Positions 53,567 through 62,549 of a stretch of DNA of 64,000 nt are shown here, one piece after another. Position numbers and translations under genes: made by a program. Every line of letters begins with the position of its first letter. The stretch's first letter is position 1. The stretch covers positions 151,635-215,634 of the forward strand of contig NZ_NBBJ01000006.1 in the NCBI RefSeq assembly GCF_002197665.1, given 5' to 3'. The notes below the pieces were generated by a model. It ran no database searches. It saw only the letters and a list, made by a program, of their open reading frames with translations, and was not told the DNA's origin. The stretch is from Sphingomonas mucosissima. GTDB taxonomy: Bacteria; Pseudomonadota; Alphaproteobacteria; Sphingomonadales; Sphingomonadaceae.

Positions 53567-54888
53567 TCGGCCGGCTTCATCATCTCGGCAAGCGCGTTGA
53601 ACGTCGCGACGCCTTCGCCCTTGTCCTGTTTGCCCTGCTTCAGCAGGGACTCGATTTCGGGCGCGAGGCGGATCGCCTCATCGACCTCGGGGTTCGACCC
53701 CGCCTTGTACGCGCCGAGCCTGAACAGCTCTTCGACGTCGGCGTAGGTAGAAAGGATGCGCCGTGCCTCTAGCCGGATGGCGTTCTCCGCCTCCGTCTGA
53801 CAGTGCGGAAGGGTACGGGAGACGGATTTCAGCAGGTCGATCGCGGGATAGCGCCCGCGCTCGGCGATGCGCCGGGTAATCACCACGTGGCCATCAAGGA
53901 TGCCCCGCACGGCGTCCGCGACCGGCTCGTTGTGATCGTCGCCATCGACAAGGACGGTGAACAGCCCCGTGATCGAACCCTGGCCGGGAAGGCCCGGTCC
54001 GGCGCGCTCCAGCAGCCGCGGCAGTTCCGCGAACACGGTTGGCGTATAGCCCTTGGCGGCCGGCGGTTCGCCGCTCGCCAAGCCGATCTCGCGCTGCGCC
54101 ATGGCAAAGCGGGTGACCGAATCCATGAGGCACAGGACGTTCAGGCCCTGGTCGCGGAAGTGCTCGGCAATCGCCAGCGTCGTCCACGCTGCCTGGCGCC
54201 GCATCAGCGCCGGCTCGTCGGAGGTTGCCACCACGACAACACTGCGCGCGAGGCCCTCTTCGCCGAGATCGTCCTCGACGAACTCCTGAACCTCGCGGCC
54301 GCGTTCTCCGATCAGGCCGATCACTGCCACGTCGCAGTTGGTCCAGCGGGCGAGCATCGACAGGAGAACCGACTTGCCGACGCCTGAGCCTGCGAAGAGG
54401 CCCAGCCGCTGGCCGCGGCAAAGCGGCACAAAGACATCAAGGGCGCGAACGCCTGTCTCGATCCGCTCCCCGACGCGCGCCCGGCTGGCCGCCGGGGGAG
54501 GGGACGCCTTGATCGGCCGCGGTTCGGCGCCCGGCGCCAGCGGACCTTTTCCGTCAATCGGATGGCCGAGGCCGTCGACCATGCGGCCAAGCCAGGCAGC
54601 GCTGGGGCGCAGCACGAACTGTCCTGCCGCCAATTCGGCGCGAGCACCGGAGGAGACGCCCTGGGGATCGCTGAACGGCAGGCATTGCGCCAGCGCGTGA
54701 TCGAGACCCGTCACTTCCGTGTCGATCAGGCCGGACGGCGTGGAGATGGCAACGCGCGATCCGATTTGCGCCGCGCCCCGCAGCCCTTCGACTTCGATCA
54801 GCGCACCCCGCGCCGCGACGACACGGCCGTAGCGGCGATCGCGCGGCAGGTCGCGAATGGCGCGAGCCGCAGAGGCGAGCGTCTGCAT
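53563..54888 (-). CDS. fliI: FliI, flagellum-specific export ATPase
   Basis: Starting at ATG 54888 ([10 protein letters not shown]) the protein has 441 residues. The F1-beta-like ATPase has P-loop [17 protein letters not shown] (about 163-179), [43 protein letters not shown] and [25 protein letters not shown]. FliI energises or regulates type III export of flagellar parts. It lies 10 bp after flbT. Confidence 0.95.
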   Translation of the reverse strand: MQTLASAARAIRDLPRDRRYGRVVAARGALIEVEGLRGAAQIGSRVAISTPSGLIDTEVTGLDHALAQCLPFSDPQGVSSGARAELAAGQFVLRPSAAWLGRMVDGLGHPIDGKGPLAPGAEPRPIKASPPPAASRARVGERIETGVRALDVFVPLCRGQRLGLFAGSGVGKSVLLSMLARWTNCDVAVIGLIGERGREVQEFVEDDLGEEGLARSVVVVATSDEPALMRRQAAWTTLAIAEHFRDQGLNVLCLMDSVTRFAMAQREIGLASGEPPAAKGYTPTVFAELPRLLERAGPGLPGQGSITGLFTVLVDGDDHNEPVADAVRGILDGHVVITRRIAERGRYPAIDLLKSVSRTLPHCQTEAENAIRLEARRILSTYADVEELFRLGAYKAGSNPEVDEAIRLAPEIESLLKQGKQDKGEGVATFNALAEMMKPAE

Positions 54889-54898
54889 CGCAAGGCCC

Positions 54899-55303
54899 TC
54901 AGGCGGCCAGGCCGCTGCCGCGCGCGAGCACCGACGCCTCGTAATCGAGGAGGGTGCGGCAATCGTCGAGCGCACGGTAGAAATCGCCCGTCGCGATGCG
55001 GCGCGCGAAACTGGCGCAGGTGCCCTTGGCTTCTGCAGTTTCAAACGCGTCCAGCAGATCGCCCAGGAGGATCAGGATCTGATCCTGGTGCAGCTCGATC
55101 TGCTCGGGCTGAATATAAGCCATCATGCAGGCGAAGTAGAGCTTGCGTGCGGGCGTCGTTGCCTCGTCCGGGCTCATGATCTCGCGCCCGCGGAGGATCG
55201 CCGCGTGATTTTCGACATGGAGTTCGGTGCGGCCGGCCGAACGCACGACCGCCCCGTTGATGACCATCTTTTCGCCATCGCGAAGCGTGATTTTGAGCGA
55301 CAT
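54899..55303 (-). CDS. flbT: FlbT, flagellar biosynthesis repressor
   Basis: Starting at ATG 55303 ([20 protein letters not shown]) the protein has 134 residues, the standard FlbT length. Further blocks are [21 protein letters not shown] and [16 protein letters not shown]. In Caulobacter FlbT binds flagellin mRNA and destabilises it until the hook is complete. Its usual partner flaF is not in this window. The gene begins the operon flbT - fliI - fliJ - transglycosylase. Confidence 0.93.
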   Translation of the reverse strand: MSLKITLRDGEKMVINGAVVRSAGRTELHVENHAAILRGREIMSPDEATTPARKLYFACMMAYIQPEQIELHQDQILILLGDLLDAFETAEAKGTCASFARRIATGDFYRALDDCRTLLDYEASVLARGSGLAA

Positions 55304-55331
55304 CGACCAAAGCCTTTCCTGCTGTGCCTTG

Positions 55332-55337
55332 ATTATA
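55332..55337 (-). promoter_or_regulatory. TATAAT element upstream of flbT
   Basis: On the complement strand CGTCTCCTATAAT ends at 55332, 28 bp before the flbT start. A palindrome shared with the flgF/fliL region lies 30 bp further upstream. Confidence 0.45.
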
Positions 55338-55367
55338 GGAGACGCGGCGGGGGGTGGGTGCGCAGCC

Positions 55368-55382
55368 CGGCAAATTTTGCCG
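55368..55382. promoter_or_regulatory. palindrome CGGCAAnnnTTGCCG between flbT and flgE
   Basis: CGGCAAATTTTGCCG has the same outer six bases on both sides as the element at 47236-47250. Both lie between divergent flagellar operons. Confidence 0.5.
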
Positions 55383-55429
55383 CCTGCAGTATTTCTGCGG
55401 AGCCGGCGCCCGACCTGGCAATCTCTTCC

Positions 55430-55435
55430 TATGAT
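55430..55435 (+). promoter_or_regulatory. TATGAT element upstream of flgE
   Basis: TCTTCCTATGAT lies 52 bp before the proposed flgE start and resembles the CTCCTATAAT elements of this cluster with one change. Confidence 0.35.
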
Positions 55436-55487
55436 GGCTGAAGCGGGCATTCGGACAGCCGATGCCATTCCCCGCGGGAGATTGAAG

Positions 55488-56789
55488 TTGAGCCTTTACT
55501 CCGCTCTTTATTCGGGCGTCTCGGGTCTGAGCGCCGAAGCCAGCGCCATGGCCGGCGTTGCCGACAATATCACCAACATCAACACCATCGGCTACAAGGC
55601 CGTGGAAACGCAGTTCCGCACGCTGGTGACGGACGGGCGCTCGCGCAGCAATTATTCGGCGGGCGGCGTTTCCGCGGCTCCCCAGGCGCTGATTTCCAAG
55701 CAGGGTCTTTTGCAGGCGTCCAGCAGCAACACGGATCTGGCAATCGAAGGCGGCGGCTTCTTCGTAACCCGGAGCGGCATCGGTGAGAACAGCGCAACTG
55801 CATTCACCCGCGCCGGCTCGTTCAAGCCGGACGAAGCCGGTTTCCTGCGCAATACGAGCGGGTATTACCTGCAAGGCTGGCGCCTTGATGCAAGCGGAGG
55901 CTACACGAATACCGGCAACCTCAACGCGCTGGAGCCGGTGCGCCTCAGCGAGCTGACCGGCACCGCCACGCCGACTACGCGAATCCAGATGCGCGCGAAC
56001 CTCAGCTCCGCGCAGGAGACCTTTGGCGGCGCCTATACGCCCGGCAACATCGCTGCGGGCAGCACGGCCTCGCACTTCTCGCGTTCGGTCGACGTTTCGG
56101 ACGCACAAGGCGGATCGCACCGCGTGACGCTGGGCTTTATCAAGACCGGTCCGAACGAATGGCAGGCCGAGGCCTATTCGGACCCAGCCTCTGCCGTCAC
56201 GGCGCCTGGTGGCCTGCTGGCGAGCGGCACCGTGCGCTTCAACCCGGACGGCAGCCTTGATCGGGCAGGGTCATCGCCCGCGCTGTTCAACGCGATCACG
56301 CCGACGTGGACCAACAACGCAGGCTCCGTACCGATCTCGCTTGAGCTTGGGACGGACGGCGGCCTCAACGGATTAACCCAGTTCGGCAGCGAATCCGCGC
56401 TGATCACGTCTGCGGTGGACGGCGGCCTGCTGGGCAATATCGCGTCCATCGACATCACCGCGACCGGCAAGGTGAGTGCGATCTTTGAAGACGGCACGGC
56501 GCGCGCCGTGTTCCAGCTTCCGCTCGCCACCTTCCCCAATCCCGATGGCCTGACCCGGCTGCCGGGGAACGGCTATGCCGTGTCGAACGCGTCGGGCAAT
56601 TTCGCGATCAACCCACCGGGCACGTTCGGTTCGGGCAATATTTCGGCCGGCGCGCTGGAAGCATCCAACGTCGATCTGGCGGCCGAGTTTACGAACATGA
56701 TCCGGTTCCAGCGCGCCTACAGTGCGTCGTCCAAGATCATCACCACGGTGGACGACATGCTGCAGGAAGTCAGCAATCTGAAGCGTTGA
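55488..56789 (+). CDS. flgE: FlgE, flagellar hook protein
   Basis: I take the TTG at 55488 (GGGAGA six bases before it) as start, giving 433 residues beginning (M)SLYSALYSGVSGLSAEA, like other FlgE proteins. ATG 55433 would add about 18 residues. The N-terminal motif is VADNITNINTIGYKAVETQF and the C-terminal one is ALEASNVDLAAEFTNMIRFQRAYSASSKIITTVDDML. FlgE forms the hook. The gene begins flgE - flgK - flgL. Confidence 0.93.
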   Translation: MSLYSALYSGVSGLSAEASAMAGVADNITNINTIGYKAVETQFRTLVTDGRSRSNYSAGGVSAAPQALISKQGLLQASSSNTDLAIEGGGFFVTRSGIGENSATAFTRAGSFKPDEAGFLRNTSGYYLQGWRLDASGGYTNTGNLNALEPVRLSELTGTATPTTRIQMRANLSSAQETFGGAYTPGNIAAGSTASHFSRSVDVSDAQGGSHRVTLGFIKTGPNEWQAEAYSDPASAVTAPGGLLASGTVRFNPDGSLDRAGSSPALFNAITPTWTNNAGSVPISLELGTDGGLNGLTQFGSESALITSAVDGGLLGNIASIDITATGKVSAIFEDGTARAVFQLPLATFPNPDGLTRLPGNGYAVSNASGNFAINPPGTFGSGNISAGALEASNVDLAAEFTNMIRFQRAYSASSKIITTVDDMLQEVSNLKR

Positions 56790-56818
56790 TAGGCCTGTCA
56801 GGGCGGAGGTAATCGGGC

Positions 56819-58921
56819 GTGTCACTTAGCGATATTCTTGGATCGGCATTATCCGGACTGGGCGTTTCCCAGGCCGCACTTCGGACCGTGTCCAACAACA
56901 TCGCCAACGTGAGCACGCCCGGGTACGCGCGCCAGCGGGTCTCGATTTCCACCGGCGTCACCGCCGGGCAGGTCAACGGCGTGATCGCGGGCGAGCCACA
57001 CCGCATCGCAGATCGGTTCCTTGAAGGCACCGTGTATCGACGGGCGGGCGACATGGGGCGGGCGGACGTGACCGCCAATTACCTCGATCGCCTGCAATCA
57101 TTGCTGGGTGCGCCAGGCGATGCCTCGGGGCTGCCGGCGCGGCTCGACGCGATCTCGTCTTCGGCGATCGCCATGACGGCGGCGCCGGGCTCGCCTCAAA
57201 GCGTTGCGGTGTTCACCGCCAACGTTGACGATGCGATCACCACCTTGCAGCAGCTCGACCGCGACGTGAGCGGCCTGCGCGGCGATGTGGAGTCGGAGGT
57301 CGGTTACACCGTTGATCGCATCAACGGGCTGTTGAAGCAGATCCATGATCTGAACGACACCGTGTCGCGCCTGTCCGGCACGGGCCGGAGCGCTGCAGGT
57401 GTCGAGGACCAGCGGATGATCGCTGTTGAGGAGCTGGGCGGGCTGATGAAGGTTGTCGTCCGGCCGCAGCCGGATGGCCGCCTGGCATTGGAGAGCGCGT
57501 CGGGCGCCGTGGTGCTCGACAAGCGGCTACGCCAGCTTGCCTATCCCGTGTCGGGCGAGGGCGTGTCGCAGCCGGTCTATCCCGTGATCGACCTACGGTT
57601 CGCGGATAGCGCGGGCCAGGCCGGCGCCTCCACCGGCGAAAAGCTGGATTCGCCGGCCGTCGGCGGAAGGCTCGGCGGCCTGCTCGACGTGCGCGACCGG
57701 GCATTGCCCGAATTTTCCGAAAAGCTTGGCGCCTTGTTTGCGGGAATGGCCGAAACCCTGAACGCCGTCTCGAACGCTAATACCAGTGTGCCGCCGCCCG
57801 CAGGCCTGGAGGGACGGGCAACGCCGCTCGTCGGCAGCGACCGGCTGGGCTTCACGGGAGCCGCGACCTTTGCGGTGACCAAGGCCGACGGCACGCTGGT
57901 CGCCAAAACGCGGATCGACTTCGACGCGCTAGGCGCCGGCGCCACCGTCAATGATGCAATCGCTGCGATCAACGCAGGTCTGGGCGGCGCCGCAATCGCC
58001 AGCTTCGGGGCGAACGGCACCTTGTCCTTCCGGGCGAACGGCTCCGGCAACGGCGTGGTCGTGGCGCAGGACGGGAATGCGCCATCGGACCGTGGGGGGC
58101 TGGGCTTTTCGCATTATTTCGGCCTCAACGATCTTGTGCGCAGCGACCGCAGCACGTTGGGGCCGTCAGGCTTTGCCGCGCAGGATCCGCATGGCTTCGG
58201 CACGGGCGAAACCGCGGAAATCGTGCTGCGCGATTCCACCGGACGCGTGCTGACGCGCCACACCCTTACGGGCTCGGGTGGCCCGAGCTTCGGGGATTTG
58301 GCAACCGAGTTGAACGCCAGCCCGCTGGGCCAGTTCGGCACCTTCGCGATTGATGATCGGGGGCGGTTCCGATTTGAGCCGGATGCGGCCGTTCCCGGCG
58401 CATCGCTCTCCATTCCATCCGACTCCACGAACCGGCTCCGCACGGGACTTTCCTTCTCCGCCATCTCGTCACTGACGGGAGCGGCGGGCGGGCTGGCGCT
58501 TGGGAAGGTGCGGCCTGAAATCCTCAATGACGCCACCCGGCTGCCGCTGGCGCGGTTTCAGGCTGATGCCGCCGTTGGCCAGAAGGCGCTCGGCGCGGCG
58601 GATATCCGCGGGGCGACCGCCTTTGCCGAACAGCTCGGCAAGGCGCGCGACCTCGGCAAGGACGGGGTGGTCACGCTTGACCGCTTCTCCAGCCTGCTGC
58701 TCGGGCGCGCCGGAACACAGGCCGCACAGGCCGCGAGCACGCTAAGCGCCGCCGCGGCCCGCCGCGACGATGCGGTGAACCGGCGCGACAGCTACGCCGG
58801 GGTCAACATCGACGAGGAACTCGCCCAAATGGTCGTGTTCCAGAACAGCTATTCCGCCGCCGCGCGCGTCATCACCACGGCAAGTGAGATGTACGACACG
58901 CTGCTCGGCATGATCCGCTGA
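56819..58921 (+). CDS. flgK: FlgK, hook-filament junction protein 1
   Basis: Start GTG 56819, 700 residues, at the long end for the family. The N-terminus (GLGVSQAALRTVSNNIANVSTPGYARQRV) and the C-terminus (YAGVNIDEELAQMVVFQNSYSAAARVITTASEMYDTLLGMI) are typical. The central part (about 330-620) holds an extra Gly/Ala/Ser-rich insertion. FlgK joins hook to filament. It follows flgE by 29 bp. Confidence 0.95.
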   Translation: MSLSDILGSALSGLGVSQAALRTVSNNIANVSTPGYARQRVSISTGVTAGQVNGVIAGEPHRIADRFLEGTVYRRAGDMGRADVTANYLDRLQSLLGAPGDASGLPARLDAISSSAIAMTAAPGSPQSVAVFTANVDDAITTLQQLDRDVSGLRGDVESEVGYTVDRINGLLKQIHDLNDTVSRLSGTGRSAAGVEDQRMIAVEELGGLMKVVVRPQPDGRLALESASGAVVLDKRLRQLAYPVSGEGVSQPVYPVIDLRFADSAGQAGASTGEKLDSPAVGGRLGGLLDVRDRALPEFSEKLGALFAGMAETLNAVSNANTSVPPPAGLEGRATPLVGSDRLGFTGAATFAVTKADGTLVAKTRIDFDALGAGATVNDAIAAINAGLGGAAIASFGANGTLSFRANGSGNGVVVAQDGNAPSDRGGLGFSHYFGLNDLVRSDRSTLGPSGFAAQDPHGFGTGETAEIVLRDSTGRVLTRHTLTGSGGPSFGDLATELNASPLGQFGTFAIDDRGRFRFEPDAAVPGASLSIPSDSTNRLRTGLSFSAISSLTGAAGGLALGKVRPEILNDATRLPLARFQADAAVGQKALGAADIRGATAFAEQLGKARDLGKDGVVTLDRFSSLLLGRAGTQAAQAASTLSAAAARRDDAVNRRDSYAGVNIDEELAQMVVFQNSYSAAARVITTASEMYDTLLGMIR

Positions 58922-58931
58922 GGATATCAAC

Positions 58932-59837
58932 ATGAACCGTGTCGCCACCATTCCGCTCCAGCGCACCATGTCTGACGCCGTTCAACGTGCGCAGCAGAAG
59001 CTGTCGGTTACGCAATTGCAGCTGGCCTCGGGCAAGAAGGCGACCAGCCTTGCCGCACTGGGCCCCGAGACGGTTCGCAATCTCAGCACGCGCACGCTGG
59101 TGGCGAAGCAGGAAGCGCATGAGACCGTGACAACGCGGCTTTCCACGACGCTGTCCTTTTACGACGCTAACATCAGCGGGATCGATAATGCGGGACAAAG
59201 CCTGTCCGAAAGCATCGTCCAGGTCATCGGCACCAATCGCGGAACGGGACTGAAAGAGGCGATCAATGCCGCATTTTCCCAATTCCGCATCTCGCTGAAC
59301 GCTTCGCAGGGCGGGCTGCCGCTATTTGGCGGATCGCAGACCGAGGAGCCGTTCCGGCCGAAAAGCTTGCAGGACACGCTTGCCGTCGCCCCGGAGACTG
59401 CGTTCGGGAACGACGAAGTGCGCGTATCGGCGCGCGTCGCCGACAGTCTCGATATTCAGTATGGCGTAACGGCAAAGGAGCTGGGCAGCGGAATGCTGCA
59501 GGCGTTTCGGACGCTGGCGAGCGCCGGGGAGATCGGTGAGGTGCCGACAGCGGAGCAGCGCGCGATCCTCACTCAGTCTCTGGACGAGCTGCGCACCGCG
59601 TTGGCGGGCGTGCGGGAAATCGGCGGTGAGGTTGGCCGAAAGCAGGCGCAGGTCGAGACGCTCAGCACCCGCGCGGAGCAGCGCACGATCTTGCTCAAGG
59701 ACATCATCAGCCGGAACGAGGATGCCGATCTGGGCCAAGTCGCGATCAACCTGGCACAAGAGAAGGCAACGCTTCAGGCGAGCTACTCGGTGTTCGGGCA
59801 GCTCTCCGGGCTTAGTCTCGCAAGCTATCTGCGCTGA
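58932..59837 (+). CDS. flgL: FlgL, hook-filament junction protein 3
   Basis: A 301-residue flagellin-like protein starting MNRVATIPLQRTMSDAVQRAQQKL and ending with IISRNEDADLGQVAINLAQEKATLQASYSVFGQLSGLSL. The flagellin-type N and C helices and the order after flgK identify it. It forms the outer ring of the junction. It lies 10 bp after flgK and is followed by a terminator. Confidence 0.93.
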   Translation: MNRVATIPLQRTMSDAVQRAQQKLSVTQLQLASGKKATSLAALGPETVRNLSTRTLVAKQEAHETVTTRLSTTLSFYDANISGIDNAGQSLSESIVQVIGTNRGTGLKEAINAAFSQFRISLNASQGGLPLFGGSQTEEPFRPKSLQDTLAVAPETAFGNDEVRVSARVADSLDIQYGVTAKELGSGMLQAFRTLASAGEIGEVPTAEQRAILTQSLDELRTALAGVREIGGEVGRKQAQVETLSTRAEQRTILLKDIISRNEDADLGQVAINLAQEKATLQASYSVFGQLSGLSLASYLR

Positions 59838-59862
59838 TCGCGCGATCATCTTTGACAATAGA

Positions 59863-59893
59863 AGAAAGGCGCGAACCACGTTCGCGCCTTTCT
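59863..59893 (+). terminator. terminator after flgL
   Basis: Arms AGAAAGGCGCGAAC and GTTCGCGCCTTTCT enclose the loop CAC, followed by TGTTTG. The A/T-rich ends make it usable on both strands, so it may also serve the convergent gene at 59918. Confidence 0.85.
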
Positions 59894-59917
59894 TGTTTGA
59901 GCGGGTTGTTGCGTGCG

Positions 59918-61723
59918 TCAGGCGGCGGTCTGGCCGCCTGCGGCCGGTTTTGCGTCCAGCAAGTCGGCGATGTCGCCCGCGGGGCTGGCATTCGGCAACG
60001 CTGCCATGGCTTTGCTGATGCTGGTCGCATCCAGCGATCCTGCCGCACGCGTAAGCGTGTCAAACGAGTCCCGCGTCGGGAGCGACGCGAAGGCGGCGAG
60101 ATAGCGGCTCCGGAGTTGGGCGAGCGCGTCTTCCCGGCCAAGCATCGCCAGCGCGATCGCGTGGCGCAGGACCACGGCTTGGTCGACGTCGGTCAAGTTT
60201 TTCGCCTTGGGCAGCAGAGGCTCCGCCGCTGCCACTAGCTGGCTCCAGTCCTGCTTTCTCCAGAGGATTTCGGTGCGGATGCGGCTGCCATCGGGAACGT
60301 CCTGCAAGACTGCCATTGCTTCGGCGCTTTTTCCGGCGAGGTGCAGGGCGGCGGCTTCTACGCGCTTGCGCTCCCACCGCATGTCTTGCGGGTAGTTGAC
60401 CGCATCGGTGGTGCGCAGCGCCTGGAGCGCGCGATCGGGTCGCCCGGCGAGGATATGAAGGCTAGCGACCCGAACCGACAATGGTCCCTGCGCCACATCC
60501 TTCGTCCGCTGGCTCAGCTGATATCCGAGTAGTTCGGCGGCGCGCGCGTAAAGGCCAGCGGCCTGAAGCCCGTTGGCAAGACGTGCCACCATCAAGTCGC
60601 CCTCGGCTCCCGCCGGGGCGAGATCCCGAAAGTCCCAATAGAGCCCCGCCGCTTGATCGATCGGCAGGCCGCTGTCCGGAGCCAACGCACTTGCGAGTTG
60701 CGCGCGCAGCGCTGGCAGCAGCGCGGCATTGGTGCCTGACAGGTCGAAGTACCGAACCAGGCTGGCGCCGGCCTCGAGGGAATGGCGGAGATCGTGGCTT
60801 TGCTCGCTGATCTGCATCGTCAGACGCAGTGCGCGCTCCTCGATCTCGCCGCCGCGCCAGGAAAAGCGAATGGCGTCGAGCTTCTGCAGCGCGGCTGCCG
60901 GCGGCATGGTTCGGCTGGCGACCGCAGCTTCGATCGTGCTCAGCTTGGCGTCCATGCGCTCGACCGGTGAACCGCTCTGCTCCACACGGGCCAGTCTCAG
61001 GCGTGCGGCCTGAGCTTCGTTCAAAGCCAGATAGGCCTTGCCGCGCAGCAGGTTCGCGGATGGGTGACGGTCCGGCAGTTGCTGGAGCCATTGCAGCGCA
61101 AGCGCAGGCCTCCCGAGCATGTTCGCAGCGCGTGCCGCCGCCAGCACGAAGGGCGCGCGCGCTTCGCCGCTGCGCGCGTTGATTGCGGGAAGCGCGCAAT
61201 TGAACTGGCGCGTGGCGTCCCCGGCAAGATCATTTTTTGCCAGCGTCCGCAGCCGCCACAGGCACGCCTCCGGATTGCTCGACAGTTCCTGCCCCGAGAG
61301 TGCCTGGAGAGCTTCGACGTTACGCCCGGACAACGTCAACGCGATGCCTGCCGCAAGCTGATATGCCGGGACGAGCGCCAGATCAGGATCATCCTGTCGC
61401 ATGACCTCAAGCACGCCCAGCGCCTCCGGGCCACGGCTGAGACCCAGCAGGCTGCGTGCGTAGGCCCAGCGCGCAGCCTGACGGCCGTCGCGAGCGGTGT
61501 TCGCAAGATTTGCCCATGCCTCGGCATCGGGCATCACTTTCCAAGCGGCCGGGCCTGTAGCCATGGGCTGGTCGGCCAAAGCTGCCGCGAACCCGGGAAG
61601 CCTGGCTGGCGGCAACGGCGCCGACGCGGGGGCATCGGCGGGCGACGGGTGGTCAGCTGCCGGTTGCGCCGGTGCCGCGGCCACGATCATTGCCGTTGCC
61701 GCGAGAAGAGCCGCCGTCCTCAT
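59918..61723 (-). CDS. periplasmic TPR-like repeat protein
   Basis: The 601 residues begin with a signal peptide (MRTAALLAATAMIVAAAPAQ) and a Pro/Ala-rich linker. The rest is alpha-helical with repeat units of about 34 residues, such as RWAYARSLLGLSRGPEALGVLEVM, AARAANMLGRPALALQWLQQLPDR and VASLHILAGRPDRALQALRTT. These look like TPR units. It should be periplasmic. Its start overlaps the stop of the small gene upstream. A role at the motor is suggested only by location. Confidence 0.78.
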   Translation of the reverse strand: MRTAALLAATAMIVAAAPAQPAADHPSPADAPASAPLPPARLPGFAAALADQPMATGPAAWKVMPDAEAWANLANTARDGRQAARWAYARSLLGLSRGPEALGVLEVMRQDDPDLALVPAYQLAAGIALTLSGRNVEALQALSGQELSSNPEACLWRLRTLAKNDLAGDATRQFNCALPAINARSGEARAPFVLAAARAANMLGRPALALQWLQQLPDRHPSANLLRGKAYLALNEAQAARLRLARVEQSGSPVERMDAKLSTIEAAVASRTMPPAAALQKLDAIRFSWRGGEIEERALRLTMQISEQSHDLRHSLEAGASLVRYFDLSGTNAALLPALRAQLASALAPDSGLPIDQAAGLYWDFRDLAPAGAEGDLMVARLANGLQAAGLYARAAELLGYQLSQRTKDVAQGPLSVRVASLHILAGRPDRALQALRTTDAVNYPQDMRWERKRVEAAALHLAGKSAEAMAVLQDVPDGSRIRTEILWRKQDWSQLVAAAEPLLPKAKNLTDVDQAVVLRHAIALAMLGREDALAQLRSRYLAAFASLPTRDSFDTLTRAAGSLDATSISKAMAALPNASPAGDIADLLDAKPAAGGQTAA

Positions 61724-61974
61724 CAGATCACGCCTGACAACGTGAGGCCGATGGCACCGGCGGCGCAGCCCAGGATGAAGATCACGCTCAGCAGCACGGG
61801 TGAGCCGCGCGAGCTGGACTGCGCTGGAACACCCTCGCTGATCAAGGCGCTGCCGGGACCGCCCGCGGGCGCACCATGTTCAATGATGGTCGGGTCGTCA
61901 CCGCGGCGGCGCCCTGCGGTGGAGCCGCCGCTGCTGACGACGCGCATACGTGCGGGCTTCTGATCGTGGCTCAA
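61723..61974 (-). CDS. small tail-anchored membrane protein
   Basis: I start this 83-residue protein at TTG 61974, five bases after GGAGG; TTG 61977 and a later ATG (MRVVSSGG) are alternatives. The N-terminal 55 residues are polar (DQKPARMRVVSSGGSTAGRR). The C-terminus is one hydrophobic helix (VLLSVIFILGCAAGAIGLTL). No family is recognised. It overlaps the TPR-like gene by ATGA, and a TATAAT element lies about 29 bp upstream. Confidence 0.6.
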   Translation of the reverse strand: MSHDQKPARMRVVSSGGSTAGRRRGDDPTIIEHGAPAGGPGSALISEGVPAQSSSRGSPVLLSVIFILGCAAGAIGLTLSGVI

Positions 61975-62002
61975 CAACGCCTCCGGTGCATGAATTTCTT
62001 CT

Positions 62003-62008
62003 ATTATA
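62003..62008 (-). promoter_or_regulatory. TATAAT element upstream of the small membrane protein gene
   Basis: On the complement strand CCTCTCTATAAT ends at 62003, about 29 bp before the TTG start at 61974. Confidence 0.4.
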
Positions 62009-62065
62009 GAGAGGTGGCATCCTCTTCGGCGTGATAGCCGGGGCCACATTTGGAGAACCGGCACC

Positions 62066-62464
62066 GTGCGTCATGTAACCTTTTCTGCCGTGGCTGCGCT
62101 TGCGCTGGCTGCTCCGGCGACAACCGCGGCTGCTTCGGGGGGCGAGGGCGGGGCAGAAGTGCACCTCGTGCCGCTCGAGGAGATCCGTGTGCCGATCGTT
62201 GATGGCGCGCGATCCGACGGGGTTCTTCGGATCACATTGGTGCTGGAAGCGGGCGATGCGGCGGCGGCGGAGAAGCTAAGCGCGCAGCTGCCTGTTGTTC
62301 GCGCCGCGAGCGTGGCGGCCGCATTGGAGTTTGGCCGGCTTTATGCATCCCCGATGATGCCGGTAAACGCCGAACAGCTTGCCGGGGACCTCAAGAACGC
62401 CCTGCATGACGCCGGCGGCGTGCACCGCGTTCTGGTGACGCAGGTCGCAGCCACGCGCGCGTAA
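62066..62464 (+). CDS. secreted protein resembling the FliL periplasmic domain
   Basis: Start GTG 62066 with GGAG ten bases before it; 132 residues. A signal peptide (FSAVAALALAAPATTAAA) is followed by one domain. Its order of parts, LEEIRVPIVD, GVLRITLVLEA, AAEKLSAQLPVVRAASVAAAL, VNAEQLAGDLKNALHD, VHRVLVTQVA, parallels the periplasmic part of FliL (beta strand, beta strand, helix, helix, strand). It lacks the membrane helix and would be soluble. The likeness is by eye only. Confidence 0.7.
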   Translation: MRHVTFSAVAALALAAPATTAAASGGEGGAEVHLVPLEEIRVPIVDGARSDGVLRITLVLEAGDAAAAEKLSAQLPVVRAASVAAALEFGRLYASPMMPVNAEQLAGDLKNALHDAGGVHRVLVTQVAATRA

Positions 62465-62485
62465 TCGCCTCACCGTCTAAAAGGT

Positions 62486-62523
62486 AAAGGGCGCGGCGAT
62501 CACCGATCACCGCGCCCTTTTTG
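62486..62523 (+). terminator. terminator after the FliL-like gene
   Basis: Arms AAAGGGCGCGGCGAT and ATCACCGCGCCCTTT (one G-T pair) enclose a short loop and are followed by TTTTGTTT. It can also act on the convergent flgD side. Confidence 0.85.
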
Positions 62524-62549
62524 TTTCCAATGGTAGCGGCAGGTGAGCG

